Assembly (NCBI RefSeq): GCF_018137985.1
Contig: NZ_CP073084.1
Location: 1,054,001-1,118,000 of the forward strand
Source: Streptococcus oriscaviae
GTDB lineage: Bacteria; Bacillota; Bacilli; Lactobacillales; Streptococcaceae
Direction of reading: 5' to 3'
Length of the DNA stretch: 64,000 bases
Part shown: positions 21,157 to 30,763 of the stretch, piece by piece
Position numbering within the stretch: the stretch's first letter is position 1
Layout: every line of letters starts with the position of its first letter
Program-made: the position numbers and the translations under genes
The notes under the pieces: model-generated
The model's input: the letters and a program-made list of their open reading frames with translations, nothing else
Database searches by the model: none
Told to the model about the DNA's origin: nothing

Positions 21157-21366
21157 TTAGTTTTCAAACTTCTTATGATTTTTATCATAAAAGTCGATCA
21201 ATCCCAAAGCAGTTGCAAATGAGATGTTGTCAATCTTCGCGCGTCCTTGAGCAAGGGCGATAACTGACATTTCACGCGCATTTGTTTCTTTACTAATGCG
21301 GTAACCCGTGATTTTTTTATCACGAACCCAACCAACTACTGCGGCAACCTTTTCATAACTAGTCAT
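21157..21366 (-). CDS. Small helix-turn-helix-like protein
   Basis: 69 aa. The order VVGWVRDKKITGYRISKETNARE followed by MSVIALAQGRAKIDNISFATALGL reads like a compact helix-turn-helix in which TGYRISKETN is the turn and recognition helix; this is pattern recognition, not a database match. GGGG-type ribosome site (AAAGGGG) 9 nt before ATG. Monocistronic with its own terminator. Possibly a small regulator; target unknown. Confidence 0.6.
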   Translation of the reverse strand: MTSYEKVAAVVGWVRDKKITGYRISKETNAREMSVIALAQGRAKIDNISFATALGLIDFYDKNHKKFEN

Positions 21367-21451
21367 GAGAAACCCCTTTCTTTTTTATTCGTGCATTTAA
21401 GTATATTATAAATATTCAGGCTTGTCAAGTAAAATGTTCGGTTTTTGCCGT

Positions 21452-22351
21452 CTATTTTGCTTGTAGAGCCGACAATATTTGAGTGCGGATGTCTTCGACA
21501 CCTTCCGGATTAGCTGGAAGGAAAATTGTATTATTACCTCCTTGTGCAAAATTGTTTAATGTATCCAGATATTGGTTTGTCAACAAGATAGACATGATTT
21601 GCTCTTCAGAGAGGCTGACATTGGACTCTTTCAATTCTCTGATTGAATCCGCCAAACCATCTACGATTGCCTTCCGTTGTTGGGCAATCCCCACCCCGTG
21701 CAGACGGTCTTTTTCAGCTTCTGCTTCTGCAGCTGTCACAATCTTAATCTTGTCGGCTTCTGCCAATTCCTGAGCCGCCACACGTTTCCGCTGAGCTGCG
21801 TTGATCTCATTCATGGATTGCTTCACTTCCGCATCTGGCTCAACCTTGGTAATCAAGGTTTTCACGATGACATACCCGTAGGTTGACATCTCTTCAGCCA
21901 CCTGCTTTTGTACCTCAAGGGCAATCTCATCTTTTTTCTCAAAGAGCTCATCCAGAGTCAGTTTTGGAACAGAAGAGCGCAGCGCATCTTCAATATAGGA
22001 TTTTATCTGAGCTTCTGGGTGCATGAGTTTGTAATAAGCATCTGTTACGTTTTGCTCATTAACACGGTATTGGGTTGCGACGTTCATGGTTACAAAAACG
22101 TTGTCTTGGGTCTTTGTTTCCACAACAATCTCGCTTTGAAGCATACGCAGTTGGATGCGTGCTGCAATCATATCAATTCCAAAAGGAATTTTGAAGTTGA
22201 TGCCTGAGGTTGAGGTCTTCTGGTATTTCCCAAACCGCTCAATAATTGCCACCGTCTGCTGCTTGACAACATATAAACCGGAAATAAATAGGGCTAGTGC
22301 GATGATAAGTAGCACTACAATAATGATGATAGGTGCGAACTGAAACAACAT
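21452..22351 (-). CDS. SPFH-domain (stomatin/prohibitin-like) membrane protein
   Basis: 299 aa. One N-terminal membrane helix (about 5-28, very rich in Ile/Val/Leu), then the SPFH/Band 7 domain (about 30-190: KQQTVAIIERFGKYQKTS, GINFKIPF, YKLMHPEAQIKSYIEDALRS), then an Ala/Glu-rich coiled coil (QELAEADKIKIVTAAEAEAEKDRL). The family builds oligomeric rings in lipid microdomains and often supports membrane proteases such as FtsH. Closest to QmcA/YbbK-type proteins. Stands alone, ending near the small HTH gene. Confidence 0.88.
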   Translation of the reverse strand: MLFQFAPIIIIVVLLIIALALFISGLYVVKQQTVAIIERFGKYQKTSTSGINFKIPFGIDMIAARIQLRMLQSEIVVETKTQDNVFVTMNVATQYRVNEQNVTDAYYKLMHPEAQIKSYIEDALRSSVPKLTLDELFEKKDEIALEVQKQVAEEMSTYGYVIVKTLITKVEPDAEVKQSMNEINAAQRKRVAAQELAEADKIKIVTAAEAEAEKDRLHGVGIAQQRKAIVDGLADSIRELKESNVSLSEEQIMSILLTNQYLDTLNNFAQGGNNTIFLPANPEGVEDIRTQILSALQAK

Positions 22352-22385
22352 AGTAAACTCCTTTTCTATGCACTGAGTAGGTCAA

Positions 22386-23636
22386 TTAGACCAGCATCTT
22401 GTAGAGGGAATCATTTTCATGCAAATTGATGTAGTGAGGGTCAAACTCTTCCAAGCGAGAGATAAAGGCTGAGAAATCGTCGCGATTGCCCAAGGCAATT
22501 CCAATTAGAACAGGACCCGTTCCTTTGTTGGCCCGCTTGATATACTCGAAACGCGTGATGTCATCGTCCGGCCCAAGGATATTGTTCACGAACTCACGGA
22601 GAGCTCCCGGCCGCTGCGGAAAATTCACAACGAAGTAATGTTTGATTCCTTCATAAATCAAAGCCCGCTCTTCCATCTCCGGCATGCGGTTGATGTCGTT
22701 GTTGCCGCCTGAGATAATACAGCAGATCCGCTGCCCCTTGATTTGGTCTTTCATGACATCCAGTGCTGCAATTGTGGCAGCCCCGGCTGGTTCTGCTACG
22801 ATTCCCTGCTTGGAGTAGAGGTCAAGGATGGTTTCTGAAATCCAACCTTCATCCACACCAACAAGTTTATCGACATACTTTCTAGCGACATCGTAGGTGG
22901 TCGCTCCTACTTTTTGAACTGCAATCCCGTCCGCAAACTTATCAATTGTCGGAAGTTTGACTGGCCGCCCCTTGTCAAAGGCCGCCTTCATCGAACGGGC
23001 TCCACTCGCTTCAACACCAATGATTTCGATTTCAGGTGCCTGATCCTTCAGATAGACGGAGACACCTGCGATGAGGCCGCCACCACCAACTGGCACTAAA
23101 ATCTTATCAAAGCTAATGGATTGTCGATCTGCTTCGTCCAAAATCTCGTAAGCCACTGTCCCTTGACCAGCCTGTACGTTAGGATCATCAAAGGGATCAA
23201 TAAAGGTCTTTCCGCTTTCAGCGGTATAGGCCATAGCAGCCTTGGCAGACTCGTCAAAAGTATCTCCAACCAAGCGTATCGTCACATAGTCACCACCAAA
23301 AAACTTGACCTGACCAATCTTTTGCTGGGGCGTTGTGATGGGCATAAAGATCGTAGCTGGAATGCGCATCTCCTTGCAGGTATAGGCTACCCCTTGAGCA
23401 TGATTTCCTGCCGAGGCACAGACAACACCGCGCTCCTTTTCTTCCTTGCTGAGCTGCGAGATGGCATAGTAAGCACCGCGAATTTTGAAAGAGCGAACTC
23501 GTTGCTCATTTTCTCTCTTGATATAGATCTCCGCATCGTACTTTTCAGACAAGTAGGGATCGTAATCAAGCGAGGTGCGTACGACGACATCTTTTAGGAC
23601 AGCGTATGCTTGTTCTACATTTCTGGCTGAAACCAT
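22386..23636 (-). CDS. ilvA: L-threonine ammonia-lyase (biosynthetic threonine deaminase)
   Basis: 416 aa PLP enzyme converting threonine to 2-oxobutanoate, the first step of isoleucine synthesis. The PLP lysine is in RSFKIRGAY (about 53), SAGNHAQGVA holds the substrate loop, GGGGLIAGV binds phosphate, and the C-terminal part from about 325 (HYFVVNFPQRPGALREFVN) is a single ACT-like regulatory domain, the short form seen in Firmicutes. It lies next to ilvC but behind a terminator and with its own promoter. Confidence 0.95.
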   Translation of the reverse strand: MVSARNVEQAYAVLKDVVVRTSLDYDPYLSEKYDAEIYIKRENEQRVRSFKIRGAYYAISQLSKEEKERGVVCASAGNHAQGVAYTCKEMRIPATIFMPITTPQQKIGQVKFFGGDYVTIRLVGDTFDESAKAAMAYTAESGKTFIDPFDDPNVQAGQGTVAYEILDEADRQSISFDKILVPVGGGGLIAGVSVYLKDQAPEIEIIGVEASGARSMKAAFDKGRPVKLPTIDKFADGIAVQKVGATTYDVARKYVDKLVGVDEGWISETILDLYSKQGIVAEPAGAATIAALDVMKDQIKGQRICCIISGGNNDINRMPEMEERALIYEGIKHYFVVNFPQRPGALREFVNNILGPDDDITRFEYIKRANKGTGPVLIGIALGNRDDFSAFISRLEEFDPHYINLHENDSLYKMLV

Positions 23637-23665
23637 GAATCTCCTCTTATTTCTTTCTGTTTTCT

Positions 23666-23671
23666 ATTATA
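23666..23671 (-). promoter_or_regulatory. ilvA promoter -10
   Basis: Extended -10 TGGTATAAT on the minus strand (TATAAT at 23666-23671), 29 nt before ilvA. No good -35. Confidence 0.65.
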
Positions 23672-23768
23672 CCAATATTACACTAAAAATAATAGTTTTT
23701 ATATTCATTTTTATGATTTTATTTAATTTTATAGCATTTTTTTCTTATTGAGTAGACCAAGATGGCAA

Positions 23769-23792
23769 AAAGAGTTGGAATCTTCCAACTCT
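23769..23792 (-). terminator. Terminator of ilvBNC
   Basis: Perfect stem AAGAGTTGGA/TCCAACTCTT with four-base loop and T run on the minus strand, about 45 nt past the ilvC stop and before the ilvA promoter. Confidence 0.88.
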
Positions 23793-23836
23793 TACTGGGC
23801 CTTGCAAGTAAGTTCAACTCTCTTTAGAAAGTCAGC

Positions 23837-24993
<1,157 letters not shown>

Positions 24994-25470
24994 TCAGTCG
25001 CGACTGAAACCAGTTGCCCCAGTCCTGGCCAAATTTTTGATGCCATACGGTTGGACAACCCGAAGCAGGGCTTCGATTTTATTGGCATCCCCGGTCATCT
25101 GGATGGTGATGGAGTGCGGCGCCACATCAACGACGCTGGCACGGAAGGGTTGAATAATCGCTAGGATCTCAGCCCGTTTAGCCGGTGGCGCTGTGATTTT
25201 AACCAGGAGCACTTCTCTTTCCAAGTGAGGAATATCCGTGATGTCTCGAACACGAACCACATCAATTAGGCGGTTGAGCTGTTTGATGATTTGTTCTACC
25301 TCGTCCATGGTCGCCACATCGACAATAACCGTCACGCGCGAGATTCCGGGTACTTCGGTCGGACCTACTGAAATGGAATCAATATTGATTTGGCGGCGGG
25401 ACATGACACCTGTAAAGCGATTGAGGACGCCGGACGAATTTCTCAATTTGGCTGTTAACATTCTACGCAT
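24994..25470 (-). CDS. ilvN: Acetolactate synthase small (regulatory) subunit
   Basis: 158 aa. N-terminal ACT domain (about 4-80: RNSSGVLNRFTGVMSRRQINIDSI is the classic opening) that binds valine for feedback inhibition, and a C-terminal ACT-like domain of the bacterial small subunit. Begins with an 8-nt overlap with ilvB, GGGGGTG serving as ribosome site inside ilvB. Needed for full activity of the large subunit. Confidence 0.95.
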   Translation of the reverse strand: MRRMLTAKLRNSSGVLNRFTGVMSRRQINIDSISVGPTEVPGISRVTVIVDVATMDEVEQIIKQLNRLIDVVRVRDITDIPHLEREVLLVKITAPPAKRAEILAIIQPFRASVVDVAPHSITIQMTGDANKIEALLRVVQPYGIKNLARTGATGFSRD

Positions 25471-27166
25471 TGAACTTCACCCCCAACATTTCTGCATTGC
25501 TCTTACCAGCTGGTACCATCGGCTGAACGTGTTCACGGTTGGAAACATGAACTTCAATCAACATCGGTTTATCTTCTAAGATAACCTTCAAATCTTCTTC
25601 CAAGGTTGCCGGATTTTTCAGACTATAATGGCTAATGCCATAGGCTTCTGCTAGGAGCTGGAAGTTTGGTTCATCATCAAAGACTGACTGACTGCGGCGC
25701 TTGTCGTAGAAGGATTCTTGCCATTGACGAACCATGCCTAATGAGTGGTTGTTAATCAGAACCACCTTGATTGGTACGCCGTAACCATTTAGGATAGCCA
25801 GTTCCTGATTGGTCATCTGGAAGCCACCGTCACCCACAAAGAGGACAACCTCACGGTCAGGGTTGGCTAATTTTGCTCCGATAGCTGCAGGAATACCAAA
25901 GCCCATGGTTCCCATGCCACCAGAGGTAATCATCTGACGGGCATGCTTGAAGGGATAGAACTGGGCTGTCCACATTTGATGCTGGCCAACGTCCGTCACG
26001 ACAATGGCATCTCCCTTGGTCAGCTTGCCAATCAATTCAATGGTCTGCTGCGGTTTGATATGGTCTGGATCTTGGTCGTACCAGAATGGTGTCCGACGCT
26101 TATTGTCCAGAACTTGATTGGTCCAGTCTGCATGGTCTGTTTCAACTACATCTAGGTGAAGCAAGGATTCTAGCGTTGCCTTGGCATCTCCCACAACAGG
26201 GATGGCTGTTTTGACAACTTTACCAATCTCTGCTGGGTCAACATCAACGTGGGCCACTGTCGCATGGAGGGCATAGGTGCTTGGATTACCAGTCAAACGG
26301 TCATCGAAACGGGCACCAAAGTTGATGATGTAATCAGCATCGTTCATGGCCATATTGGCAGCGTAAGAACCGTGCATCCCTCCCATGCCGAGTGACAATT
26401 CGTGGTCAATTGGAATAGAGCCCAAACCCAACAGAGTAGACACTACCGGTATGCGGTAACGCTCTGCAAAGGCAACCAATTCCTTATTAGCCTCTGCATA
26501 GTTGACGCCGCCTCCAGCGAGGATAACCGGCTTTTTCGCCTGCTCTAGCGCCTTCAAAATCTTTTTCACCTGAAGACCATTAGGAGCAACTGTCGGCTGA
26601 TAACTTGGAATATGAACAGTTGGGTCGTAGTAAAAATCGGTGAGAGCTTCCTGAATATCCTTGGGAACGTCAATCACAACCGGCCCTGGCCGACCTGTAC
26701 TGGCAATGTGCATGGCTTCGGTCACGACGCGCGGAATATCAGCGGTATCACGAATTTGGTAATTATACTTGGTAATGGGCATGGTGACACCAATGATGTC
26801 CGCTTCTTGAAAGGCATCTTTACCGATCCCTCTGGTTGCGACTTGGCCTGTGAACACCAATAAAGGAACACTATCGCCCATGGCATCAGCAATTCCTGTA
26901 ATGGCATTGGTAGCACCTGGTCCACTGGTGACAATAGCAACACCGACCCTCCCCGTAGACTTGGCATACCCTTCCGCTTCATGAACAGCTCCCTGTTCAT
27001 GGCGGGCCAAAATATGCTGGATGCGGTCAAAATGATAAATCGCATCATAAAGTGGTAAAACAGCTCCACCTGGATAACCGAAAATCGTGTCAACACCTAA
27101 CTGACTCAAGGTATCTAAGATCAAAAAGGATCCAGAACGCGCTTCTGCTAACTGAATATGCTCCAA
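25463..27166 (-). CDS. ilvB: Acetolactate synthase large (catalytic) subunit
   Basis: 567 aa ThDP enzyme condensing two pyruvates, or pyruvate with 2-oxobutanoate. The catalytic Glu is in RHEQGAVHEAEGYA (about 57), the FAD-type middle domain covers about 190-350, and the ThDP-binding motif GDGGFQMTNQELAILNGYG spans about 445-475. First gene of ilvBNC; a consensus-like promoter with a strong CodY box is immediately upstream. Confidence 0.96.
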   Translation of the reverse strand: MEHIQLAEARSGSFLILDTLSQLGVDTIFGYPGGAVLPLYDAIYHFDRIQHILARHEQGAVHEAEGYAKSTGRVGVAIVTSGPGATNAITGIADAMGDSVPLLVFTGQVATRGIGKDAFQEADIIGVTMPITKYNYQIRDTADIPRVVTEAMHIASTGRPGPVVIDVPKDIQEALTDFYYDPTVHIPSYQPTVAPNGLQVKKILKALEQAKKPVILAGGGVNYAEANKELVAFAERYRIPVVSTLLGLGSIPIDHELSLGMGGMHGSYAANMAMNDADYIINFGARFDDRLTGNPSTYALHATVAHVDVDPAEIGKVVKTAIPVVGDAKATLESLLHLDVVETDHADWTNQVLDNKRRTPFWYDQDPDHIKPQQTIELIGKLTKGDAIVVTDVGQHQMWTAQFYPFKHARQMITSGGMGTMGFGIPAAIGAKLANPDREVVLFVGDGGFQMTNQELAILNGYGVPIKVVLINNHSLGMVRQWQESFYDKRRSQSVFDDEPNFQLLAEAYGISHYSLKNPATLEEDLKVILEDKPMLIEVHVSNREHVQPMVPAGKSNAEMLGVKFNA

Positions 27167-27265
27167 ATTAAGGCCTCCACCCTTAAAATTTCACCATCGT
27201 TTTGTGATTTTCTACTATAAAATAGACCAAAACCGATGATGCTGTTTATTTTTTGGTTATCTACT

Positions 27266-27311
27266 ATCATATCATATTGTTGGTCAATGTCAATCAAATA
27301 TTCTGAAAATT
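27266..27311 (-). promoter_or_regulatory. ilvB promoter with CodY box
   Basis: On the minus strand TTGACA (27288-27293), 16-bp spacer, TATGAT (27266-27271). Positions 27297-27311 read AATATTCTGAAAATT, one mismatch from the CodY consensus AATTTTCWGAAAATT, directly upstream of the -35. No T-box leader features were seen between promoter and ilvB. Confidence 0.82.
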
Positions 27312-27432
27312 CCTACTTTTGTTCGGTTTTCTTAAAAACTTCTTAACCAAAATTCAGTTTTGTCGCGGTTTCAGGTTCCTTTCAGAAAACTCCCGTATAG
27401 TGAGAGCATATCAAAAAAACGAGGTGTCCGCT

Positions 27433-28485
27433 ATGTACTATGTTGTCATTCCAGCTTATCAACCAGACGAAAAACTTATCCAACTCTTGGAGGTCATGAA
27501 AAACCGCCTCAGCTGCCAGACCATCGTCGTTGATGACGGCAGTACTGGGCAATCCAAAGACATTATCGAAGAGGCCAAGGCTTATGCAACCGTCCTCCGC
27601 CATGAGGTCAATCAGGGAAAAGGCCAAGCCTTGCGAACAGCCTTTCAGTATATCCAAAACTTGCAAGAAAACGCAGTAATTGTCACTGCCGACGCAGACG
27701 GTCAGCATGCCGTCAATGATATTGACCGCGTGGCTCGAGCTGCCATGAATCTTCCTAATCGCTTGATTTTAGGTGTCCGTCAGTTTACCAAGGACATTCC
27801 TCTGCGAAGCCGCTTTGGGAATATCCTGACACGTACGCTCTTTCGATTGCAAACAGGGGTTGCGGTCAGCGATACCCAGACCGGTCTGCGGGGCTTTCAC
27901 TCAAATCTCCTACCCTTCATGCTTAGTGTAGAAGGCAATCGTTACGAATACGAGATGAACATGCTGACCCAAGCGAGCCAACGCTACCAGCTGACAGAAA
28001 TTCCCATTCAGACGATTTATATCGACGACAATGCCAGCTCCCACTTCCGCCCTATTCGGGATGGCCTGATGATTTACAAAAATCTCTTCAAATTTGCTCT
28101 GGCATCCTTCAGTGGCTTTATCGTTGATTATCTGGTTTATGCCCTTGCCCTGCTAGCCATGGCCAGTATGCCAACGGGTCTTCGGCTCATCATCGCCAAT
28201 ACCGTAGCCCGCATCACTAGCTCTGTCTGCAATTTCTCGCTCAATAAGAAACTGGTTTTCCAGAATACTGACAGCGTTAGCCGGACTGGGGCAGGGTACT
28301 TAATCCTCGTCATTGCTCTTTTCAGCTTTGATACAGCCTTGCTCTTTGTCTTCCATCAGTTGCTAGGTATTAACCTCTATCTAGTTAAAATTGTCGTTGG
28401 CACCCTGCTCTTCTTCGTTTCTTGGTTCATCCAGAAGAGAATTATCTTTCGAGAAAGGAACACTTTTTCCCATGAAATTTATTAG
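27433..28485 (+). CDS. Glycosyltransferase family 2 protein with C-terminal GtrA domain
   Basis: 350 aa. N-terminal GT-A domain (about 1-220) resembling dolichol/polyprenyl-phosphate sugar synthases: VIPAYQPDEKL, VVDDGSTG and the metal-binding TADADGQH. From about 225 four membrane helices form a GtrA-like domain (FALASFSGFIVDYLVYALALL, SVCNFSLNKKLVF). It probably transfers a sugar to a lipid carrier and helps flip it; the acceptor is unknown. Start at 27433 chosen for GAGGTG upstream and the family N-terminus. Overlaps the next gene by 14 nt. Confidence 0.85.
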   Translation: MYYVVIPAYQPDEKLIQLLEVMKNRLSCQTIVVDDGSTGQSKDIIEEAKAYATVLRHEVNQGKGQALRTAFQYIQNLQENAVIVTADADGQHAVNDIDRVARAAMNLPNRLILGVRQFTKDIPLRSRFGNILTRTLFRLQTGVAVSDTQTGLRGFHSNLLPFMLSVEGNRYEYEMNMLTQASQRYQLTEIPIQTIYIDDNASSHFRPIRDGLMIYKNLFKFALASFSGFIVDYLVYALALLAMASMPTGLRLIIANTVARITSSVCNFSLNKKLVFQNTDSVSRTGAGYLILVIALFSFDTALLFVFHQLLGINLYLVKIVVGTLLFFVSWFIQKRIIFRERNTFSHEIY

Positions 28486-29404
28486 AAAACCCTTCGCCTA
28501 TGCCTCTATTTTCGGAATGCTGCTGACCAGCGGCTTCACCTACTCAATGCTCAAGACCTTTGTTCTGTCAGAAGCCATCAGCACTGTATCTGCTAACAAT
28601 ACAGCAACTACCACAACGACTAGCAGCTCTAGTTCCGAAATAGCTGCCACGGCAGCCGCAAGCGCAACTGTAACAGAAAACAGCTACTCCGATGAAAATA
28701 TCCAAATCTCCATCGAAACCATCACTACCAGCAATACAACTGTCTATGTGGCAGATGTGCAGGTCAGCTCAGCAGAATATCTGAAAACAGCCTTGGCACA
28801 AAACACCTACGGTACCAATGTCACCGCCAAAACATCTGAAACTGCCGCAGCCAACAATGCTATCCTGGCTGTCAACGGGGACTACTATGGAGCTAACTCA
28901 ACCGGCTATGTGATTAAAAACGGAGTTCTCTACCGCGATACTGTGCGTGACAATGCAGCCTACGGCGACTTGGCCATCTACGCAGATGGAGCCTTTGAAG
29001 TCATCTACGAAAATGAAGTGACTGCCCAAGAATTGATTGACAAGGGCGTTGTCAACCTGCTGGCCTTTGGCCCTACTTTGGTTGAAAATGGGGAAATCGT
29101 GGTCGATACCAGCACCGAGGTCGGCCGAGCCATGTCTTCCAACCCTCGAACTGCTATCGGTATCATTGACGAAAACCACTACATCATCGTCGTATCAGAC
29201 GGCCGGACAGATGAAAGCGAAGGCCTGACCCTCTATCAACTAGCCGAGGTCATGAAGCAATACGGGGCAACAACAGCCTACAACCTTGATGGTGGTGGCT
29301 CTTCAACCCTCTACTTCAACGGTCAAGTCATTAACAATCCAACAACAAACGGAAACACTATTTCAGAAAGGGCGGTGAGCGATATTGTCTACATCGGTTA
29401 CTAA
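28472..29404 (+). CDS. Phosphodiester glycosidase (NAGPA)-domain exoprotein
   Basis: 310 aa. One N-terminal membrane helix or signal anchor (about 10-35), then a Ser/Thr/Ala-rich linker (TATTTTTSSSSSEIAATAAA), then a NAGPA/phosphodiester glycosidase domain (about 90-310) with AVNGDYYGANSTGYVIKNG, LAFGPTLVENGEI, SNPRTAIGI and the signature LDGGGSSTLYFNG. The family acts on sugar phosphodiesters or exopolysaccharide; here its overlap with a glycosyltransferase gene suggests modifying a surface polymer made with it (inference). Confidence 0.85.
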   Translation: MKFIRKPFAYASIFGMLLTSGFTYSMLKTFVLSEAISTVSANNTATTTTTSSSSSEIAATAAASATVTENSYSDENIQISIETITTSNTTVYVADVQVSSAEYLKTALAQNTYGTNVTAKTSETAAANNAILAVNGDYYGANSTGYVIKNGVLYRDTVRDNAAYGDLAIYADGAFEVIYENEVTAQELIDKGVVNLLAFGPTLVENGEIVVDTSTEVGRAMSSNPRTAIGIIDENHYIIVVSDGRTDESEGLTLYQLAEVMKQYGATTAYNLDGGGSSTLYFNGQVINNPTTNGNTISERAVSDIVYIGY

Positions 29405-29786
29405 TTCATCCAACAAGCGCCTTGGGCGCACCTTTATTACCTACTTTGGTCTATCAGCCTTTCTCTTCATCTTCGGTCGGGTCTATGAGAGTTTTAGCTA
29501 TGGGGAAGTTTCCTTCTTCATGCGCTACCTCTTTGCTGTAACCTTGATTGGGGGAGCTATCTTAGTGGGAATGCTCATGGCAAAAAACAACCTTTCTCGC
29601 CTGACCTACAATCTCTGGAATTCAGGTGTGGCAACCATTACAACAGGTTTTCTTCTGCGAGGTATTATCAATCTTTCTGGCCGCTCAACGACGCTGGATC
29701 AACCCTATTGGTATATAGGAGCTAGCCTTCTAGCCCTCGCCCTTCTCTCTTTCTTCTTCGTTCAACAACCGCGAAAGAGGCGATGA
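29385..29786 (+). CDS. Small four-helix membrane protein
   Basis: 133 aa, not recognised. Four hydrophobic segments (about 17-32, 44-65, 80-98, 107-125) and a basic tail QPRKRR. The only in-frame start near the ribosome site (GGCGGTGAG) is TTG at 29385, giving a 20-nt overlap with the glycosidase gene. Its place in the coupled cluster suggests an accessory membrane role for the glycosyltransferase pair. Confidence 0.6.
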   Translation: MSTSVTNSSNKRLGRTFITYFGLSAFLFIFGRVYESFSYGEVSFFMRYLFAVTLIGGAILVGMLMAKNNLSRLTYNLWNSGVATITTGFLLRGIINLSGRSTTLDQPYWYIGASLLALALLSFFFVQQPRKRR

Positions 29787-29822
29787 AAAACAGAAGAAAA
29801 ACAGCTCGGCCTTCTGCAAACA

Positions 29823-29831
29823 TGCTAGAAT
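29823..29831 (+). promoter_or_regulatory. Promoter giving a probable leaderless mRNA (PrsW gene)
   Basis: TGCTAGAAT is an extended -10; only 7 bases separate it from the ATG at 29839, and no ribosome-binding sequence precedes the ATG. Transcription would start at or next to the start codon. Confidence 0.55.
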
Positions 29832-29838
29832 AGACTAC

Positions 29839-30645
29839 ATGAAACAGAAATTGTATTATGTAGTCTTTTTTATCGGTCTGATCCTCCTTCACATTGGCTG
29901 GGATTATGAATTTCACACCTTTTTAGATGAAACATTCTCTGCGAAAGAACTTCAGGCAATTGCAAGCGGAGTACTGCTCCTCTTTTTGTATATCATCCCT
30001 TTGATGGCCGCATTGCTTTACTTGCAAAGAGCCTGGAGAAAGCCTCCCTATGTCCTTTTCTGGGCCATTTTCTGCGGTGTTTTTTTGGCGGGTTGGTCGT
30101 CTGCAAATTTGAACGACTGGCTGGCTGGACTGTTGCAACAGACTCTCCCAGATCAGGCTACGTTTGAGGCCTGGGAAGGGGCTTTGACAGCGCCTTTTAT
30201 CGAAGAAACTCTGAAGGCAGGAGCGGTTCTTTTTGCCCTCTATACGCTAAAAAATAGCCAACTATCTACCAGCTTTCTGGTTGGAGCCGGAGCTGGACTG
30301 GGTTTTCAGGTGGCCGAGGACATTTCCTTTATTCAGCACTTTGTCTTGAAAGAGCCGGATCACCTAATGGCTGGTACTTTTTCTCGAATTTATGGCTCTC
30401 TCACCTCTCATTGGATGATGACAGCCTTGGTCACAACCGGTATTATCCTGTTGGTCTTTCACAGAAAACACCGCAAGCTGGGATGCTTGTTAATCGGCGC
30501 TTCCGTTTTGTTCCATTTTTTCTGGAATTCTCCTTTCAGTAGCATAGAACTGCCTTTTTCTATACATGTTGTCCTCCTAGCCAGCCTGTATGCCTTGCTG
30601 TTTGTTTATACCTTCAAGCTCATTCACTCACAAAGACCAATTTAG
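29839..30645 (+). CDS. PrsW-family intramembrane metalloprotease
   Basis: 268 aa with about seven or eight hydrophobic segments. Family motifs: EETLKAG (about 114, EExxK), the segment GAGAGLGFQVAEDISF (about 150-165), the His in LTSHWMM, and HFFWN near 233. PrsW/Rce1-like proteases cleave within membranes, for example anti-sigma factors; no anti-sigma factor is nearby, so the substrate is unknown. It follows the glycosyltransferase cluster after 52 nt but has its own apparently leaderless promoter. Confidence 0.85.
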   Translation: MKQKLYYVVFFIGLILLHIGWDYEFHTFLDETFSAKELQAIASGVLLLFLYIIPLMAALLYLQRAWRKPPYVLFWAIFCGVFLAGWSSANLNDWLAGLLQQTLPDQATFEAWEGALTAPFIEETLKAGAVLFALYTLKNSQLSTSFLVGAGAGLGFQVAEDISFIQHFVLKEPDHLMAGTFSRIYGSLTSHWMMTALVTTGIILLVFHRKHRKLGCLLIGASVLFHFFWNSPFSSIELPFSIHVVLLASLYALLFVYTFKLIHSQRPI

Positions 30646-30664
30646 GTTTAGACAGAAAAACGTA

Positions 30665-30728
30665 AATTGTCAGAAATTACTTATTATTTAATAAATCTTC
30701 TCAACTCCGTCTATTTTTGTGCTATAAT
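30665..30728 (+). promoter_or_regulatory. ilvD promoter with CodY-like site
   Basis: Extended -10 TGCTATAAT (TATAAT 30723-30728) 35 nt before ilvD. Positions 30665-30679 match the CodY consensus at 12 of 15 bases. With the ilvB site this puts both parts of the split pathway under the same likely regulator. Confidence 0.65.
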
Positions 30729-30763
30729 GTAGGGGAATACAGTATGATTGAGAGGATTGTCCT

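Noticed and set aside
27167..27320. T-box or peptide attenuator before ilvB
   Set aside because: No T-box GGTGG-N-ACC motif, no specifier loop and no run of Leu/Ile/Val codons; the leader is short and a CodY box explains regulation.
27374..27388. Additional CodY box before the GT2-GtrA gene
   Set aside because: Only 11 of 15 matches with changes in the outer half; possible, but not above what AT-rich DNA gives by chance.
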